Assembly: GCF_018882295.1 (NCBI RefSeq)
Contig: NZ_JACVOR010000001.1
Location: 496,001-560,000, forward strand
DNA length: 64,000 bases
Origin: Polynucleobacter sp. 80A-SIGWE
GTDB lineage: Bacteria > Pseudomonadota > Gammaproteobacteria > Burkholderiales > Burkholderiaceae
Reading direction: 5' to 3'
In this document: one piece after another, positions 17,913-30,407 of the stretch
How positions within the stretch are numbered: the first letter of the stretch is position 1
Layout: every line of letters begins with the position of its first letter
Translations under genes and position numbers: made by a program
The notes under the pieces: generated by a model
What the model was told of the DNA's origin: nothing
Databases searched by the model: none
What the model saw: only the letters and a program-made list of their open reading frames with translations

Positions 17913-20252
17913 ATGAGTGAACTGATGAGTAAACCAAGCAATAGCAGCAAAGAACAGCAAATAGCGGATTTAAGAGCGGCCGCTCTCCACTATCACGAGT
18001 TTCCTACTCCGGGAAAGATTGAGATTGCTCCAACAAAGCAACTAACAAATCAGCGAGACTTAGCTCTTGCGTACACACCTGGCGTGGCTGCTCCTTGCGA
18101 AGAGATCGTTAAGGATCCTGCAAATGCCTTCAAGTACACAGCGCGCGGTAATTTGGTTGGCGTAATTACTAACGGCACTGCAGTCTTAGGTTTGGGAAAT
18201 ATTGGACCATTGGCAAGTAAGCCAGTGATGGAAGGTAAAGCGGTTCTATTTAAGAAATTCGCCGGTATCGATGTATTTGATATTGAAGTCAATGAAAACG
18301 ATCCGGATAAATTGGTTGAAATTATTGCAGCGCTTGAGCCTACTTTTGGTGGTATTAATTTAGAAGATATCAAAGCGCCAGATTGTTTTGTAGTTGAGCG
18401 TAAGTTACAAGCGCGCATGAAGATTCCGGTCTTCCATGATGATCAACATGGAACTGCGATCGTGGTTGCTGCTGCAATTCTCAATGGCTTGAAAGTCGTT
18501 GGTAAAGATGTGGGTAATGTGAAGTTAGTTACTTCGGGTGCTGGTGCCGCTGCATTGGCTTGCTTAGATTTATTGGTTGACCTTGGTATTCCTCGTAAAA
18601 ATATTTGGGTGACTGACTTAGCTGGTGTTGCGTACAAAGGCCGTAAAGAATTAATGGATCCTGAAAAGGAGCCGTTCTGCCAAGAGACAGAATTGCGCAC
18701 ATTGGATCAAGCGATTGAAGGCGCCGATATTTTCTTGGGTCTTTCTGCTGGTGGTGTGTTGAAACAAGACATGGTTAAGAAGATGGCGCCTAAGCCATTG
18801 GTATTTGCCTTGGCAAATCCAACGCCTGAGATTCTTCCTGAAGAAGTAAAAGAAGTTCGTCCTGATGCAGTCATGGCAACTGGCCGTACTGATTATCCAA
18901 ATCAAGTGAATAACGTATTGTGCTTTCCATTCATTTTCCGTGGTGCATTAGACGTTGGTGCAACTACCATTACACGCGGCATGGAAGTCGCCGCAGTGAG
19001 GGCTGTAGCGGAGTTGGCGCAAGCTGAACAGAGCGAAGTAGTGACCTCTGTGTACGGTATTGAAAACTTGTCTTTTGGCCCAGAATATTTAATTCCAAAA
19101 CCATTTGACCCACGCCTAATTACTGTCATCGCACCTGCGGTTGCTAAGGCGGCGATGGATGATGGTGTTGCTCAACGTCCGATTAAAGACTTTGATGCTT
19201 ACCGTAATCAGTTGCAACAATTTGTGTACCACTCTGGTACTTTGATGAAGCCACTATTTAGCATTGCTAAACGTGTGCCGGCCGCACAAAAACGTATCGT
19301 GTTTGCCGAAGGTGAAGATGAGCGCGTATTACGTGCCGTTCAAATCATCATTGATGAGCATCTAGCCACCCCGATTTTGATTGGTCGTCCAGCAGTGATC
19401 GAGCATCGCATCGAGAAGTTTGGTTTACGTATTAAATCAGGCGATGACTTTGAGATTGTGAATCCCGAGAATGATCCGCGCTACCGTGATTTCTGGCAAA
19501 CCTACTTAGCCTTGACTGAGCGTAAGGGCGTTACTGAATCTTTTGCCAAGTTAGAGATGCGTCGTCGCAATAGCTTGATCGGTTCGATCATGATCAGCAA
19601 GGGAATGGCTGATGGCATGATTTGTGGAACAGTTGGTAATTCAGCTACGCATTTAAAGTATGTGGATGAGGTAGTTGGTCACGAACCTGGTGCCAATGTT
19701 TATGGTGCAATGTCTGGCTTGATCTTGCCCGGCCGCCAAGTATTCTTGGTAGATACCCATGTGAATATCGATCCTACTGCTGAGCAATTAGCTGAATTGA
19801 CTTTGATGGCTGCAAGCGAAATGCGTAAGTTGGGTCTTGTGCCGAAAGTTGCATTACTTTCACATTCCAACTTTGGTTCAAGTAATGCGCCATCTGCAAT
19901 CAAAATGCGTGAAGTATTGGCTTTGATTCAGAAAGCCGATCCCGCACTTGAGGTGGATGGTGAAATGCATGGCGATAGCGCCTTGGATGAAAGTATTCGC
20001 GCCAGCGCAGTGACTTCATCTCCTTTGAAAGGGGATGCGAACTTGCTAGTGCTGCCTAATATTGATGCCGCTAACATTTCTTACAATTTGTTAAAGACTG
20101 CTGCTGGCAATGGTATTGCCATTGGACCATTGCTCTTAGGCGCGGCTGAGCCAATTCATATTCTGACGCCATCAGCTACTGTGCGTCGTATCGTCAATGT
20201 GACCACCTTAGCGGTAGTTGAGGCAGCAAGTAACGCCAGAGGCGTGGCTTAG
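17913..20252 (+). CDS. maeB: NADP-dependent malic enzyme with phosphotransacetylase-like C-terminus
   Basis: A 779-residue two-part protein. The N-terminal malic enzyme (about 1-430) oxidatively decarboxylates malate to pyruvate: [48 protein letters not shown] and the NADP loop [12 protein letters not shown]. The C-terminal half (about 440-779) resembles phosphate acetyltransferase ([30 protein letters not shown]) and in this family is regulatory, binding acetyl-CoA. Start: ATG 17913 or ATG 17925; neither has a strong ribosome binding site. It is followed by a 16-bp-stem palindrome at 20270-20305. Confidence 0.95.
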   Translation: MSELMSKPSNSSKEQQIADLRAAALHYHEFPTPGKIEIAPTKQLTNQRDLALAYTPGVAAPCEEIVKDPANAFKYTARGNLVGVITNGTAVLGLGNIGPLASKPVMEGKAVLFKKFAGIDVFDIEVNENDPDKLVEIIAALEPTFGGINLEDIKAPDCFVVERKLQARMKIPVFHDDQHGTAIVVAAAILNGLKVVGKDVGNVKLVTSGAGAAALACLDLLVDLGIPRKNIWVTDLAGVAYKGRKELMDPEKEPFCQETELRTLDQAIEGADIFLGLSAGGVLKQDMVKKMAPKPLVFALANPTPEILPEEVKEVRPDAVMATGRTDYPNQVNNVLCFPFIFRGALDVGATTITRGMEVAAVRAVAELAQAEQSEVVTSVYGIENLSFGPEYLIPKPFDPRLITVIAPAVAKAAMDDGVAQRPIKDFDAYRNQLQQFVYHSGTLMKPLFSIAKRVPAAQKRIVFAEGEDERVLRAVQIIIDEHLATPILIGRPAVIEHRIEKFGLRIKSGDDFEIVNPENDPRYRDFWQTYLALTERKGVTESFAKLEMRRRNSLIGSIMISKGMADGMICGTVGNSATHLKYVDEVVGHEPGANVYGAMSGLILPGRQVFLVDTHVNIDPTAEQLAELTLMAASEMRKLGLVPKVALLSHSNFGSSNAPSAIKMREVLALIQKADPALEVDGEMHGDSALDESIRASAVTSSPLKGDANLLVLPNIDAANISYNLLKTAAGNGIAIGPLLLGAAEPIHILTPSATVRRIVNVTTLAVVEAASNARGVA

Positions 20253-20269
20253 CACGTAAATGCAATCTT

Positions 20270-20305
20270 TTATTTATGTTAGTTAGCAATAACTAACATA
20301 AATAA
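20270..20305. terminator. Perfect 16-bp AT-rich palindrome with GCAA loop after maeB
   Basis: TTATTTATGTTAGTTA (20270-20285), loop GCAA (20286-20289), and the exact reverse complement at 20290-20305. It starts 18 nt after the maeB stop. The GCAA loop is a stable GNRA tetraloop. The tract after it (TTATTATATAAAT) is only weakly T-rich, so it may be an intrinsic terminator, an RNA 3'-end stabiliser or an operator for the barstar gene. Confidence 0.5.
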
Positions 20306-20351
20306 TTATTATATAAATCAAGGGTTTATATAAAATGCACTGTAATTGGGC

Positions 20352-20380
20352 TTGATTTGATGGCGTGTTAAGGGTAACCT
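20352..20380 (+). promoter_or_regulatory. Candidate sigma-70 promoter of barstar-domain gene
   Basis: TTGATT (20352-20357), a 17-nt spacer, and TAACCT (20375-20380). The ATG follows 10 nt later, so the 5' leader would be only a few bases. Confidence 0.45.
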
Positions 20381-20390
20381 AGCACCCATC

Positions 20391-21011
20391 ATGAATAATC
20401 GCTCTGAAAACGGCACTACAGTAGGCTTCGACGAACACAGTCGCGCTGAAAGTTGGGATAGCAACGATCGACTTGAAACCGAGTCATCTGCTGCCAACAT
20501 CTATGCCGAGGGTGGTTTATCTCGTTTACAAACCTATGCAGCAAATCAAGTTTCGGGGAAAAAAGTGACAGCTTCTTGGCGTGCCGCTTTGGCCGTTCGC
20601 GATGCCGGACCGCCGGCAATGTTGCGCAGTGTGCGCCCTAATATCGTGCAATCTATTCGTGCTTTCCGCACTCCTGACCTACAGGAAGCAGCTACAGAGC
20701 TTGGCCAACATTTCATTTACGCTAATTGTGCAAATGCGATGACTAAAGGCGAAGTATTGGAAGCAATTGCGATTGCCTACACATTCACCAAGCAACAAGC
20801 GAAGAATTTTGATCCTTTGCTCGATGCCTTGACCACTACTGTTGATAAGTCTGGCCCACAGCCCGGTTTTGTAGTGGTGCTCGAAGGCCTGCCTTGTACA
20901 CAGAAGTTTGACAAAGAAGCTCGCGAGACTCTGCTCGATGTATTCCGTGATGCTGTAGATTTCTGGTCTGAGCGTCGCACACCGTACCGCGTGTTCTACT
21001 CTTTTGCCTAA
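20391..21011 (+). CDS. Barstar-family protein with disordered N-terminus
   Basis: A 206-residue protein. The last about 100 residues, with NCANAMTKGEVLEAIAIAYTF and a hydrophobic strand near QPGFVVVLEGLP, then FRDAVDFWSERRTPYRVFYSF, follow the pattern of barstar-like ribonuclease inhibitor domains. Barstar binds and blocks the RNase barnase. The first about 60 residues are polar and probably unstructured. No barnase-like RNase or toxin gene is next to it (neighbours are maeB and rsmE), so if it inhibits an RNase the partner is elsewhere, or it has another role. It has its own possible promoter and ends at a shared bidirectional terminator. Confidence 0.7.
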   Translation: MNNRSENGTTVGFDEHSRAESWDSNDRLETESSAANIYAEGGLSRLQTYAANQVSGKKVTASWRAALAVRDAGPPAMLRSVRPNIVQSIRAFRTPDLQEAATELGQHFIYANCANAMTKGEVLEAIAIAYTFTKQQAKNFDPLLDALTTTVDKSGPQPGFVVVLEGLPCTQKFDKEARETLLDVFRDAVDFWSERRTPYRVFYSFA

Positions 21012-21037
21012 TAACTAGGTAACTTGTAAGACAGCAT

Positions 21038-21063
21038 AAATCGCCTTTATTTGAGGCGATTTT
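21038..21063. terminator. Bidirectional terminator between barstar gene and rsmE
   Basis: Stem AAATCGCCT (21038-21046) / AGGCGATTT (21054-21062), 7-nt loop, with A-rich and T-rich flanks on the two sides. It overlaps the rsmE stop codon and serves the convergent gene pair. The U-tracts are short. Confidence 0.55.
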
Positions 21064-21808
21064 GCATTTCTGGGTCCCAAATACTGTGAACGGCAGTGAT
21101 CGCCACAATTCCAGCGGTCTCAGTTCTTAATACCCGATCCCCTAGATAAACAATCTGATAACCAGCAGCTTGAGCTTGAGCCTCTTCTTCTGGGGAATGA
21201 CCACCTTCAGGTCCAATCATCAAAATCACATCCTGTGGGGGGTTATCAATTAGTACTGAATACAGACTTTTGTCAGTATCTGGGCTTAAAAGTAGCTTAA
21301 GTGTCTCTTTTTGTGGCTTTTGTAGATAACTTTCAAAACTTTGAACGGGCTCTACTGAAGCTAATACTGTGCGATCACATTGTTCACAGGCCGCCTGAAC
21401 AATGCCCTCCCAGTGGAGGAGGCGCTTTTGAGCCCTCTCCGCATCACTAGAGCGAGTTAATTTGATGACTGAGCGTTCACACTGCAGCGGTGCAATGACT
21501 TGGGCACCGGTCTCTATGGCCTTCTCGACCACCCAATCCATCTTGTCGCCACCAGCCAGGCCTTGTGCCAAGGTGATCGCATATGGGCTCTCACGATGGG
21601 TGTCTAGGTGAATGTCGCTCAGCTCAGCCTCGCCGGATTTATTACCCAGGGAAAGAAGCTTGGCCTTGGCAACCTGGCCTTTTCCATCAAAGATAGGGAA
21701 GAGTTCACCAACCTGGATGCGGCGGACGCGCAAGTGATGAGCAAGCTCAGGGGTGAGGATATTTGGCTTTTGGGTTTCCCATGGGCCGGGAAGATAAAAT
21801 TGAGGCAT
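21047..21808 (-). CDS. rsmE: 16S rRNA m3U1498 methyltransferase
   Basis: A 253-residue SPOUT-fold methyltransferase that modifies U1498 of 16S rRNA using S-adenosylmethionine. Motifs: the PUA-like N-terminus with HHLRVRRIQVGE (about 25-36), QGLAGGDKMDWVVEKAIETG (about 87-106), and the knot region LMIGPEGGHSPEEEAQA (about 197-213) and LGDRVLRTETAGIVAI (about 222-237). Full length. It diverges from tkt. A TATATT on the minus strand lies 6 nt before its ATG with no Shine-Dalgarno sequence. It converges on the barstar gene. Confidence 0.95.
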   Translation of the reverse strand: MPQFYLPGPWETQKPNILTPELAHHLRVRRIQVGELFPIFDGKGQVAKAKLLSLGNKSGEAELSDIHLDTHRESPYAITLAQGLAGGDKMDWVVEKAIETGAQVIAPLQCERSVIKLTRSSDAERAQKRLLHWEGIVQAACEQCDRTVLASVEPVQSFESYLQKPQKETLKLLLSPDTDKSLYSVLIDNPPQDVILMIGPEGGHSPEEEAQAQAAGYQIVYLGDRVLRTETAGIVAITAVHSIWDPEMQNRLK

Positions 21809-21814
21809 TACTGA

Positions 21815-21820
21815 AATATA
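21815..21820 (-). promoter_or_regulatory. Candidate -10 box of rsmE (leaderless)
   Basis: TATATT on the minus strand, six bases before the rsmE start codon. No Shine-Dalgarno sequence is present in the short gap. Confidence 0.35.
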
Positions 21821-21851
21821 GCTAATTAATTTCCTAGAGACCTAATTTACG

Positions 21852-23849
21852 ATGTCAAACCTTCAAATTCGTATGGCAAACGCCATTCGTGCTTTATCCA
21901 TGGATGCAGTTCAACAAGCCAATTCCGGACACCCCGGAATGCCAATGGGTATGGCCGATATTGCAGTTGGTCTTTGGAATGAGCATTTGCAACATAACCC
22001 AACTGATCCGCATTGGATGAATCGCGATCGCTTTGTTTTATCAAACGGTCACGGCTCGATGTTGTTGTATTCCTTGTTGCACCTCACAGGTTACGACTTG
22101 CCAATTGGCGAGTTGAAAAATTTCCGTCAATTGCACAGCAAAACACCGGGACATCCTGAATACGGAATTACTCCCGGAGTAGAAACAACGACTGGTCCTT
22201 TGGGTCAGGGGATTTCAAACGCAGTGGGTATGGCGCTTGCAGAAAAATTATTAGCGCAAGAATTTAATCGCCCAGGTCACGATATTGTTGATCACTACAC
22301 CTATGTATTTTTGGGTGATGGTTGTTTGATGGAAGGTATTAGTCATGAAGTGTGCTCATTGGCTGGCACACTCAAACTCAATAAATTGATTGCGCTATGG
22401 GATGACAACGGCATCTCCATTGATGGCAAAGTAGTTTCTTGGTTTAACGAAGATACGCCAAAGCGTTTTGAGGCTTATGGCTGGAATGTTCTGCGAGATG
22501 TAGATGGTCATGATGCAGAGGCTGTCTCTAGCGCAATTGCTAAAGCAAAGAAGAGTGACAAGCCAACCTTGATATGTTGCAAGACAGCGATTGGTCAAGG
22601 CTCGCCGAATATGGCTGGCAGCGATAAGGTGCATGGCTCCCCATTGGGTGCAGCAGAAATTGCAGCAACTCGCGTTGCATTGAATTGGCCGTATGCCCCA
22701 TTTGAAATTCCGAAAGATATTTACGATGCCTGGGATTTCAAGAAACGTGGCCAAACTGCTGAGCATGAGTGGAATAAAGAATTCCAAGCATACAAAAATA
22801 AATATCCAGAGCTGGCTTCTGAATTACAGCGCCGCATGCAAGGTGACTTATCTAAAGACTTCTCTAAAACTTTAGATGCTTATTTAAAAACTTGCGAAAC
22901 CAAAGCAGAAACCATTGCCACTCGTAAGGCGAGTCAAAATGCCATCGAGGCATTAGCTCCTGCATTGCCAGAATTCATGGGCGGCTCTGCTGACTTAACA
23001 GGCTCCAACTTAACGAACTGGTCTTCATGTAAGGCTGTACGTGGTGATCAGTGGGGTAACCACATTAATTACGGTGTGCGCGAATTTGGTATGAGCGCCA
23101 TCATGAACGGTATCGCTTTGCATGGTGGCTATATCCCATTTGGCGGAACATTCTTAACTTTCTCTGATTACAGTCGTAACGCATTGCGCATGGCTGCATT
23201 GATGAAGTTGCGCAGCATCTTTGTCTTTACACATGACTCTATTGGCTTGGGTGAAGATGGCCCAACCCACCAGTCTGTTGAGCATGTAGCGAGCTTGCGT
23301 CTCATTCCGAATTTGATGGTTTGGCGTCCATGTGATACCACTGAAAGTGCGGTTGCATGGGGTGCTGCGATTGAGCGTAAGCATGGCCCAAGTGCTTTGA
23401 TCTTCAGTCGTCAAAACTGTCCATTTGTGTCGCGCAATAGCCAGCAAGTAAAGGATATTGCACGTGGTGGATATGTTTTACGTGAGCCTAAGAAATCTAA
23501 AATTGATGCAGTAATTATTGCTACGGGATCTGAGATTGCTTTGGCACTACAAACTGCAGAGCGTTTAGAGGGTGAAGGTTTTGGAATTCGTGTTGTATCA
23601 ATCCCATCAACTACCGTGTTCGACCAACAAGATGCCGCTTACAAAGCAAAAGTATTGCCAGCTGACGTTCCGCGCATTGCTGTTGAAGCAGGTGTGACTG
23701 ATTTCTGGTGGAAGTATGGTTGCGCAGCAGTGCATGGCGTTGATACCTTTGGTGAATCAGCTCCAGCACCTGTGCTCTATGAATATTTTGGTTTAACAGT
23801 CGATCAGATTGCTAAAACTGTGAAGCAATGCATCGCAAAGAAAAAATAA
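21852..23849 (+). CDS. tkt: Transketolase
   Basis: A 665-residue thiamine-diphosphate enzyme moving two-carbon units between sugar phosphates in the pentose phosphate pathway. Motifs: [16 protein letters not shown] (about 23-38), [14 protein letters not shown], the ThDP/metal-binding [13 protein letters not shown] (about 155-167), and the C-terminal [16 protein letters not shown] (about 457-472). Full length for family 1 transketolases. gap follows 40 nt downstream on the same strand, so the two probably share a transcript ending at the terminator at 24970; this links pentose phosphate and triose phosphate metabolism. Confidence 0.97.
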   Translation: MSNLQIRMANAIRALSMDAVQQANSGHPGMPMGMADIAVGLWNEHLQHNPTDPHWMNRDRFVLSNGHGSMLLYSLLHLTGYDLPIGELKNFRQLHSKTPGHPEYGITPGVETTTGPLGQGISNAVGMALAEKLLAQEFNRPGHDIVDHYTYVFLGDGCLMEGISHEVCSLAGTLKLNKLIALWDDNGISIDGKVVSWFNEDTPKRFEAYGWNVLRDVDGHDAEAVSSAIAKAKKSDKPTLICCKTAIGQGSPNMAGSDKVHGSPLGAAEIAATRVALNWPYAPFEIPKDIYDAWDFKKRGQTAEHEWNKEFQAYKNKYPELASELQRRMQGDLSKDFSKTLDAYLKTCETKAETIATRKASQNAIEALAPALPEFMGGSADLTGSNLTNWSSCKAVRGDQWGNHINYGVREFGMSAIMNGIALHGGYIPFGGTFLTFSDYSRNALRMAALMKLRSIFVFTHDSIGLGEDGPTHQSVEHVASLRLIPNLMVWRPCDTTESAVAWGAAIERKHGPSALIFSRQNCPFVSRNSQQVKDIARGGYVLREPKKSKIDAVIIATGSEIALALQTAERLEGEGFGIRVVSIPSTTVFDQQDAAYKAKVLPADVPRIAVEAGVTDFWWKYGCAAVHGVDTFGESAPAPVLYEYFGLTVDQIAKTVKQCIAKKK

Positions 23850-23889
23850 TTTATCTATTTAAGAATTCAAAATTAGTAAGGGGAATGGA

Positions 23890-24918
23890 ATGACAATTCG
23901 TGTCGCAATTAACGGTTATGGTCGTATTGGTCGTATGGTCTTACGTGCTTTGTATGAAGATCAAGTCAATGGCAAGCCAAGACGTGATATCAAAATCGTC
24001 GCAATTAACGCGATGGGTGATATCGACATCAATGCACACTTGACGCAATATGATTCCGCGCACGGCCGTTTTCCTGCTGAAGTAAAAGTGGATGGCGATT
24101 GCATGGTAGTTAATGGCGATCGCATCAAGATGTTCTCCACTCGTAATCCTTTAGAAACTCCATGGGGTGAGTTGGGTGTGGATCTCGTGCTCGAGTGCTC
24201 AGGCAAATTCACTTCAAAAGAAAAAGCCATGGTGCATATTTCTCAGGGTGCGAAGAAAGTACTGATTTCTGCTCCCGGTGAAAAAGATGTGGATGCCACA
24301 ATTGTTTACGGTGTAAATCAGCAAGTTCTCAAACCAAGCGACGTTGTGGTTTCCAATGCGAGCTGTACGACTAACTGTTTAGCGCCTTTGGTTAAGCCAT
24401 TGCTAGAAAAGATTGGTATCGAGTCTGGCTTGATGACTACGATTCATGCATTCACTAATGATCAGGTTCTGACTGACGTGTATCACAAGGATATGCGCCG
24501 AGCGCGTTCTGCCGTGACCAGCATGATTCCAACCAAGACAGGTGCTGCAAAAGCAGTTGGCCTGGTATTGCCAGCTTTAGCAGGGCGCTTCGATGGTTTT
24601 GCAATGCGCGTGCCCGTCATTAACGTTTCTGTTGTGGATTTAACCTTTGCTGCCAGCCGCGCTACTAGCGTGGATGAAGTCAACTCCATCCTCAAAACAG
24701 CAAGTGAGGGCGAATTGAAGGGTATTTTGGGTTTCAATACCTTGCCTTTGGTTTCCATCGACTTCAATCACGATCCACGCCCAAGTATTTATGATGCTTC
24801 CCAGACTCGCGTATCAGCAGATGGCAAGTTGGTCAAAGTATTGGCTTGGTATGACAACGAGTGGGGCTATTCAGTCCAAATGCTCAATGCCGCTGAAGCA
24901 TTGATGGCTGTAAAGTAA
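23890..24918 (+). CDS. gap: Glyceraldehyde-3-phosphate dehydrogenase
   Basis: A 342-residue type I GAPDH, oxidising glyceraldehyde 3-phosphate with NAD(P)+ and phosphate. Motifs: the nucleotide-binding [15 protein letters not shown] (about 7-21), the catalytic cysteine in [12 protein letters not shown] (about 154-165), and the C-terminal [13 protein letters not shown]. The insert [19 protein letters not shown] gives a sequence closer to the Epd/GapB-like group than to classic GapA, so erythrose-4-phosphate dehydrogenase cannot be fully excluded. Ribosome binding site AAGGGGAATGG precedes the ATG. It follows tkt and ends at a strong bidirectional terminator. Confidence 0.93.
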   Translation: MTIRVAINGYGRIGRMVLRALYEDQVNGKPRRDIKIVAINAMGDIDINAHLTQYDSAHGRFPAEVKVDGDCMVVNGDRIKMFSTRNPLETPWGELGVDLVLECSGKFTSKEKAMVHISQGAKKVLISAPGEKDVDATIVYGVNQQVLKPSDVVVSNASCTTNCLAPLVKPLLEKIGIESGLMTTIHAFTNDQVLTDVYHKDMRRARSAVTSMIPTKTGAAKAVGLVLPALAGRFDGFAMRVPVINVSVVDLTFAASRATSVDEVNSILKTASEGELKGILGFNTLPLVSIDFNHDPRPSIYDASQTRVSADGKLVKVLAWYDNEWGYSVQMLNAAEALMAVK

Positions 24919-24969
24919 GTAATTGATCAGGTTTTACGCTAAAAACTCCTAAATTATTGCTTTAAACGT

Positions 24970-24997
24970 AAAAAAGACCTCAATTGAGGTCTTTTTT
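24970..24997. terminator. Bidirectional terminator between gap and fur
   Basis: Perfect palindrome: AAAAAAGACCTC (24970-24981), AATT loop, then GAGGTCTTTTTT (24986-24997). A and T runs on both sides make it a terminator for both converging genes. Confidence 0.92.
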
Positions 24998-25022
24998 CAT
25001 TATCTGCGCTTATCTTCCTGAA

Positions 25023-25481
25023 TTAAGGCTTTGGCTTATTCCGGCAACCCTTCTTTTGGCAGTGACCATACATTGCTAAAGAGTGCTCCTGGAGCTTAAA
25101 ACCCAGGTTTTTGGCAATATCGCGCTGCCTTTTCTCAATTGCTTCATCGACAAACTCTTCAACATGGCCACAATCCAGGCAAACTAAATGATCATGGTGT
25201 TGACCCTCATTAAGCTCATAAATAGCTCTGCCATCCCCTTTGCTTGACTCAAAATGACTGCGGAGCAAGAGCCCTGCTTGTTCAAACTGGGTGAGTACCC
25301 GATATACCGTGGCTAAACCAATTTCTTTGTCATCCTTGGCTAGGGCCATGAAGACGTCTTCGGCGCTGAAATGCGTGCCACCATTTTGATGAAAAAAGTC
25401 CAAGATTTTCATGCGTGGACCGGTCGCCTTAAGGCCAATATCGCGTAAATCTGCTGGAGTAGGGTTTTGGTTCATATTCAT
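25023..25481 (-). CDS. fur: Ferric uptake regulator
   Basis: About 152 residues starting at MNMNQNPTPADLRDIG. A longer open frame extends 15 residues upstream but is unlike the family, so I choose ATG 25479-25481 (25473-25475 also possible). The winged-helix domain has LKATGPRMKILDFFH and DKEIGLATVYRVLTQFEQAGLL. The metal sites are in GQHHDHLVCLDCGHVEEF and the C-terminal CQKKGC. Fur with Fe2+ represses iron uptake genes. It diverges from bamE with a 43-nt gap; this fur-bamE divergence is common in Proteobacteria. Confidence 0.96.
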   Translation of the reverse strand: MNMNQNPTPADLRDIGLKATGPRMKILDFFHQNGGTHFSAEDVFMALAKDDKEIGLATVYRVLTQFEQAGLLLRSHFESSKGDGRAIYELNEGQHHDHLVCLDCGHVEEFVDEAIEKRQRDIAKNLGFKLQEHSLAMYGHCQKKGCRNKPKP

Positions 25482-25524
25482 GGGTTTGGGAGCTAAAATC
25501 AATGTCTTAATGATACGGCCTGCC

Positions 25525-26244
25525 ATGCAAAATTGCCCTCAACTTTTTACTCATCTATTGAACTCCATTTTTGGGGTTTTTGGCCTCGCTCGGTCTGGAC
25601 TAGTTATTGCTACTGTAAGTACAGTAATCATCGCCACAGGCTGTACTAGCGCCGTAGATGAAACCCAACGTGCTTGGATGAATAAAGTTTTTAAACCTTA
25701 CGTTCCTGATGTGGTGCAGGGTAACTTTATTTCTAGCGAGCAATACGCCAAACTGCAAGTGGGTCAGAGTCGCGAACAAGTTCGCCAAATTTTGGGAACA
25801 CCCTTACTAGCTAGTTATTTCCACGCCAATCGTTGGGATTACGTTTTTGAATTTAAGCGTTCCGGTCAGCAAATGAGCAAAGAGCGTCGCGTCACCGTAT
25901 TTTTCGAAGGCGATAAATTAGTTAAGTTCCAAGGTGATGCCTTGCCAACTGAAGTGGAGTTGGTTGCCGAGATTGATGGTTATGCAAAAACTAAGCGCTC
26001 CTTCTGGGATGTGGTGACGGGGTCAAATAAGCCGCCAGTAACTACGCCGTTGCAGCAGCCTGAGTTGCTGGTACCTAGCCCAACCAATAATTTGCCCGCT
26101 GGGGCACCTGTGCCTGCGACTCCAGCCGGCAGTTCTTTTTGGGACTTTTTTAGTTTTTCAAAAAAATCACCAGATGCCCAGCCTGAGCCTCAACCCTTAG
26201 GCCCAGGCGCCCTCAATATTCCGCAGGCTAGTGAAGCGAAGTAA
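25525..26244 (+). CDS. bamE: Outer membrane assembly lipoprotein BamE (OmlA/SmpA)
   Basis: About 239 residues. It starts at ATG 25525 with a hydrophobic signal and lipobox ATGC, giving a lipidated Cys anchored in the outer membrane. The SmpA/OmlA domain is clear: GNFISSEQYAKLQVGQSREQ, RQILGTPLLASYFHANRWDYVFEF and ERRVTVFFEGDKLVKFQGD. BamE supports the BAM complex that inserts outer-membrane proteins. A long Pro/Ala/Ser-rich tail (about 160-239) with two FWDF/FWD repeats is extra compared with the about 110-residue E. coli protein. It diverges from fur and is followed by dapB. Confidence 0.93.
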   Translation: MQNCPQLFTHLLNSIFGVFGLARSGLVIATVSTVIIATGCTSAVDETQRAWMNKVFKPYVPDVVQGNFISSEQYAKLQVGQSREQVRQILGTPLLASYFHANRWDYVFEFKRSGQQMSKERRVTVFFEGDKLVKFQGDALPTEVELVAEIDGYAKTKRSFWDVVTGSNKPPVTTPLQQPELLVPSPTNNLPAGAPVPATPAGSSFWDFFSFSKKSPDAQPEPQPLGPGALNIPQASEAK

Positions 26245-26310
26245 AGATAATTTTTGTGCTGATGTCGAATGAATTCTCTCGACAACCTTGAATAAGAAAC
26301 GAAGATATAA

Positions 26311-27120
26311 ATGATGAAAATCGCAATTGCTGGTGCAACCGGCCGCATGGGAAAAATGTTGATCGAGGCTGTGCTTAATTGCGCAGATGCTGAGCTAGTT
26401 GGCGCCTTGGAGCATGAGTCTTGCCCGCTGCTGGGTGAAGATGCTGGTGCGTTCTTGGGTAAAAAGACTGGCGTAACTATTACATCGGATGTTGCTAAGG
26501 CTTTGAGTGGTGCTGAATTCCTAATTGACTTCACACGACCAGAAGGCACGATGGCCCATTTAGCTGTGGCGCAAAAGACTGGTAGCAAAATGATTATTGG
26601 TACAACTGGTCTGACCCCAGAACAAATCGACAGCCTGAGGAAAGCTTCGACAAGTTTAGCCATCGTATTTGCGCCAAACATGAGTGTGGGTGTGAATGCC
26701 ACATTCAAATTATTGGAAATTGCGGCCAAGATGTTGAATGAAGGTTACGACATTGAAATCGTTGAAGCCCACCATCGTCATAAGGTAGATGCTCCATCAG
26801 GTACCGCACTGCGCATGGGTGAAGTGATTGCGGAGGCCCTTGGTGAGAAGTTAGATGATGTTGCTGTATATGCCCGCGAAGGTCACACTGGCGAGCGTAA
26901 ACCGGGCTCGATTGGTTTTGCCACTATTCGTGGTGGAGATATTGTGGGTGATCACACTATCTTATTTGCAGGCGAGGGCGAGCGTATTGAGATTAGCCAT
27001 AAGTCTTCTAGCCGTCAGTCTTATGCACAAGGCTCTCTGCGCGCCGCACGCTTCTTGCAGAGTCAAAATGCCGGCCTGTATGACATGCAAGATGTTCTTG
27101 GCCTGCGTAAATCAGTTTAG
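26311..27120 (+). CDS. dapB: 4-hydroxy-tetrahydrodipicolinate reductase
   Basis: A 269-residue NAD(P)H-dependent reductase in the diaminopimelate/lysine pathway, feeding peptidoglycan and lysine. The Rossmann motif [16 protein letters not shown] is near the N-terminus. The active-site signature [21 protein letters not shown] (about 150-170) carries the catalytic His and the substrate-binding Lys. The start is ATG 26311 or the adjacent ATG 26314. Full length. It sits 66 nt after bamE and 32 nt before leuS. It supplies the meso-diaminopimelate that Mpl (7097) later recycles. Confidence 0.96.
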   Translation: MMKIAIAGATGRMGKMLIEAVLNCADAELVGALEHESCPLLGEDAGAFLGKKTGVTITSDVAKALSGAEFLIDFTRPEGTMAHLAVAQKTGSKMIIGTTGLTPEQIDSLRKASTSLAIVFAPNMSVGVNATFKLLEIAAKMLNEGYDIEIVEAHHRHKVDAPSGTALRMGEVIAEALGEKLDDVAVYAREGHTGERKPGSIGFATIRGGDIVGDHTILFAGEGERIEISHKSSSRQSYAQGSLRAARFLQSQNAGLYDMQDVLGLRKSV

Positions 27121-27152
27121 TAAAACAGAGTAGAAGAAAAGAGTTGTATTGA

Positions 27153-29825
<2,673 letters not shown>

Positions 29826-29860
29826 ATCGTTGCAAATTACTTTGGATAGAAACTAAACAC

Positions 29861-30388
29861 ATGCGCGTAAATCACCTTCGACGTACCATGCTTGGGTTTC
29901 TGGCCTTGGCTCCAGTCAGTGGTTTGATAGCCTGCGGCTATCGCTTACGTGGCATGGTCGATTTACCATTCAAGGTGATTGCAATTACTGGTAACCCATC
30001 GCCACCATTACGCGCTGATTTACAGACAGCCATCTTGACTGGGACCGATGCAAAGGTCGCCATTAATCCTAAAGATGCCGATTTAATTCTGGAAATAACA
30101 AATGATGTGAATGGCCGGGAGATCTTGGCCTATAACTCGAATGGTCAAGTCTCTGCCTATCGCTTAAACATTCGCGTTGGGTTTAGGGCTTATGACAATG
30201 CAGGAGCTGATGTCGTACCTGAAGCCGAAATCTATCTGACTCGAGACATGGACTTCTCGGTATCTACCGTTTTGGCAACCGACGTCCAAATGCAGCAGTT
30301 CTTGACTCAGATGCGTAGAGATCTTGCGGTACAAATCCTGCGTCGTGTTTCTGCATCTGCTCGAGCACCACAGACTAAAAGCTTTTAA
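29861..30388 (+). CDS. lptE: LPS-assembly lipoprotein LptE
   Basis: A 175-residue lipoprotein. A basic N-terminus and hydrophobic segment end in the lipobox LIAC (Cys about 25), followed by GYRLRG, the hallmark start of mature LptE. LptE plugs the LptD barrel and helps place lipopolysaccharide in the outer leaflet of the outer membrane. Its position between leuS and holA matches the usual proteobacterial order and strengthens the call. Sequence is otherwise poorly conserved in this family. Confidence 0.93.
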   Translation: MRVNHLRRTMLGFLALAPVSGLIACGYRLRGMVDLPFKVIAITGNPSPPLRADLQTAILTGTDAKVAINPKDADLILEITNDVNGREILAYNSNGQVSAYRLNIRVGFRAYDNAGADVVPEAEIYLTRDMDFSVSTVLATDVQMQQFLTQMRRDLAVQILRRVSASARAPQTKSF

Positions 30389-30407
30389 AGAATGACGAGC
30401 AAATCGC

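Noticed and set aside
25482-25524. Possible Fur box between fur and bamE
   Set aside because: Only a short TAATGATAC stretch resembles half of the 19-bp consensus; the match is too weak to call.
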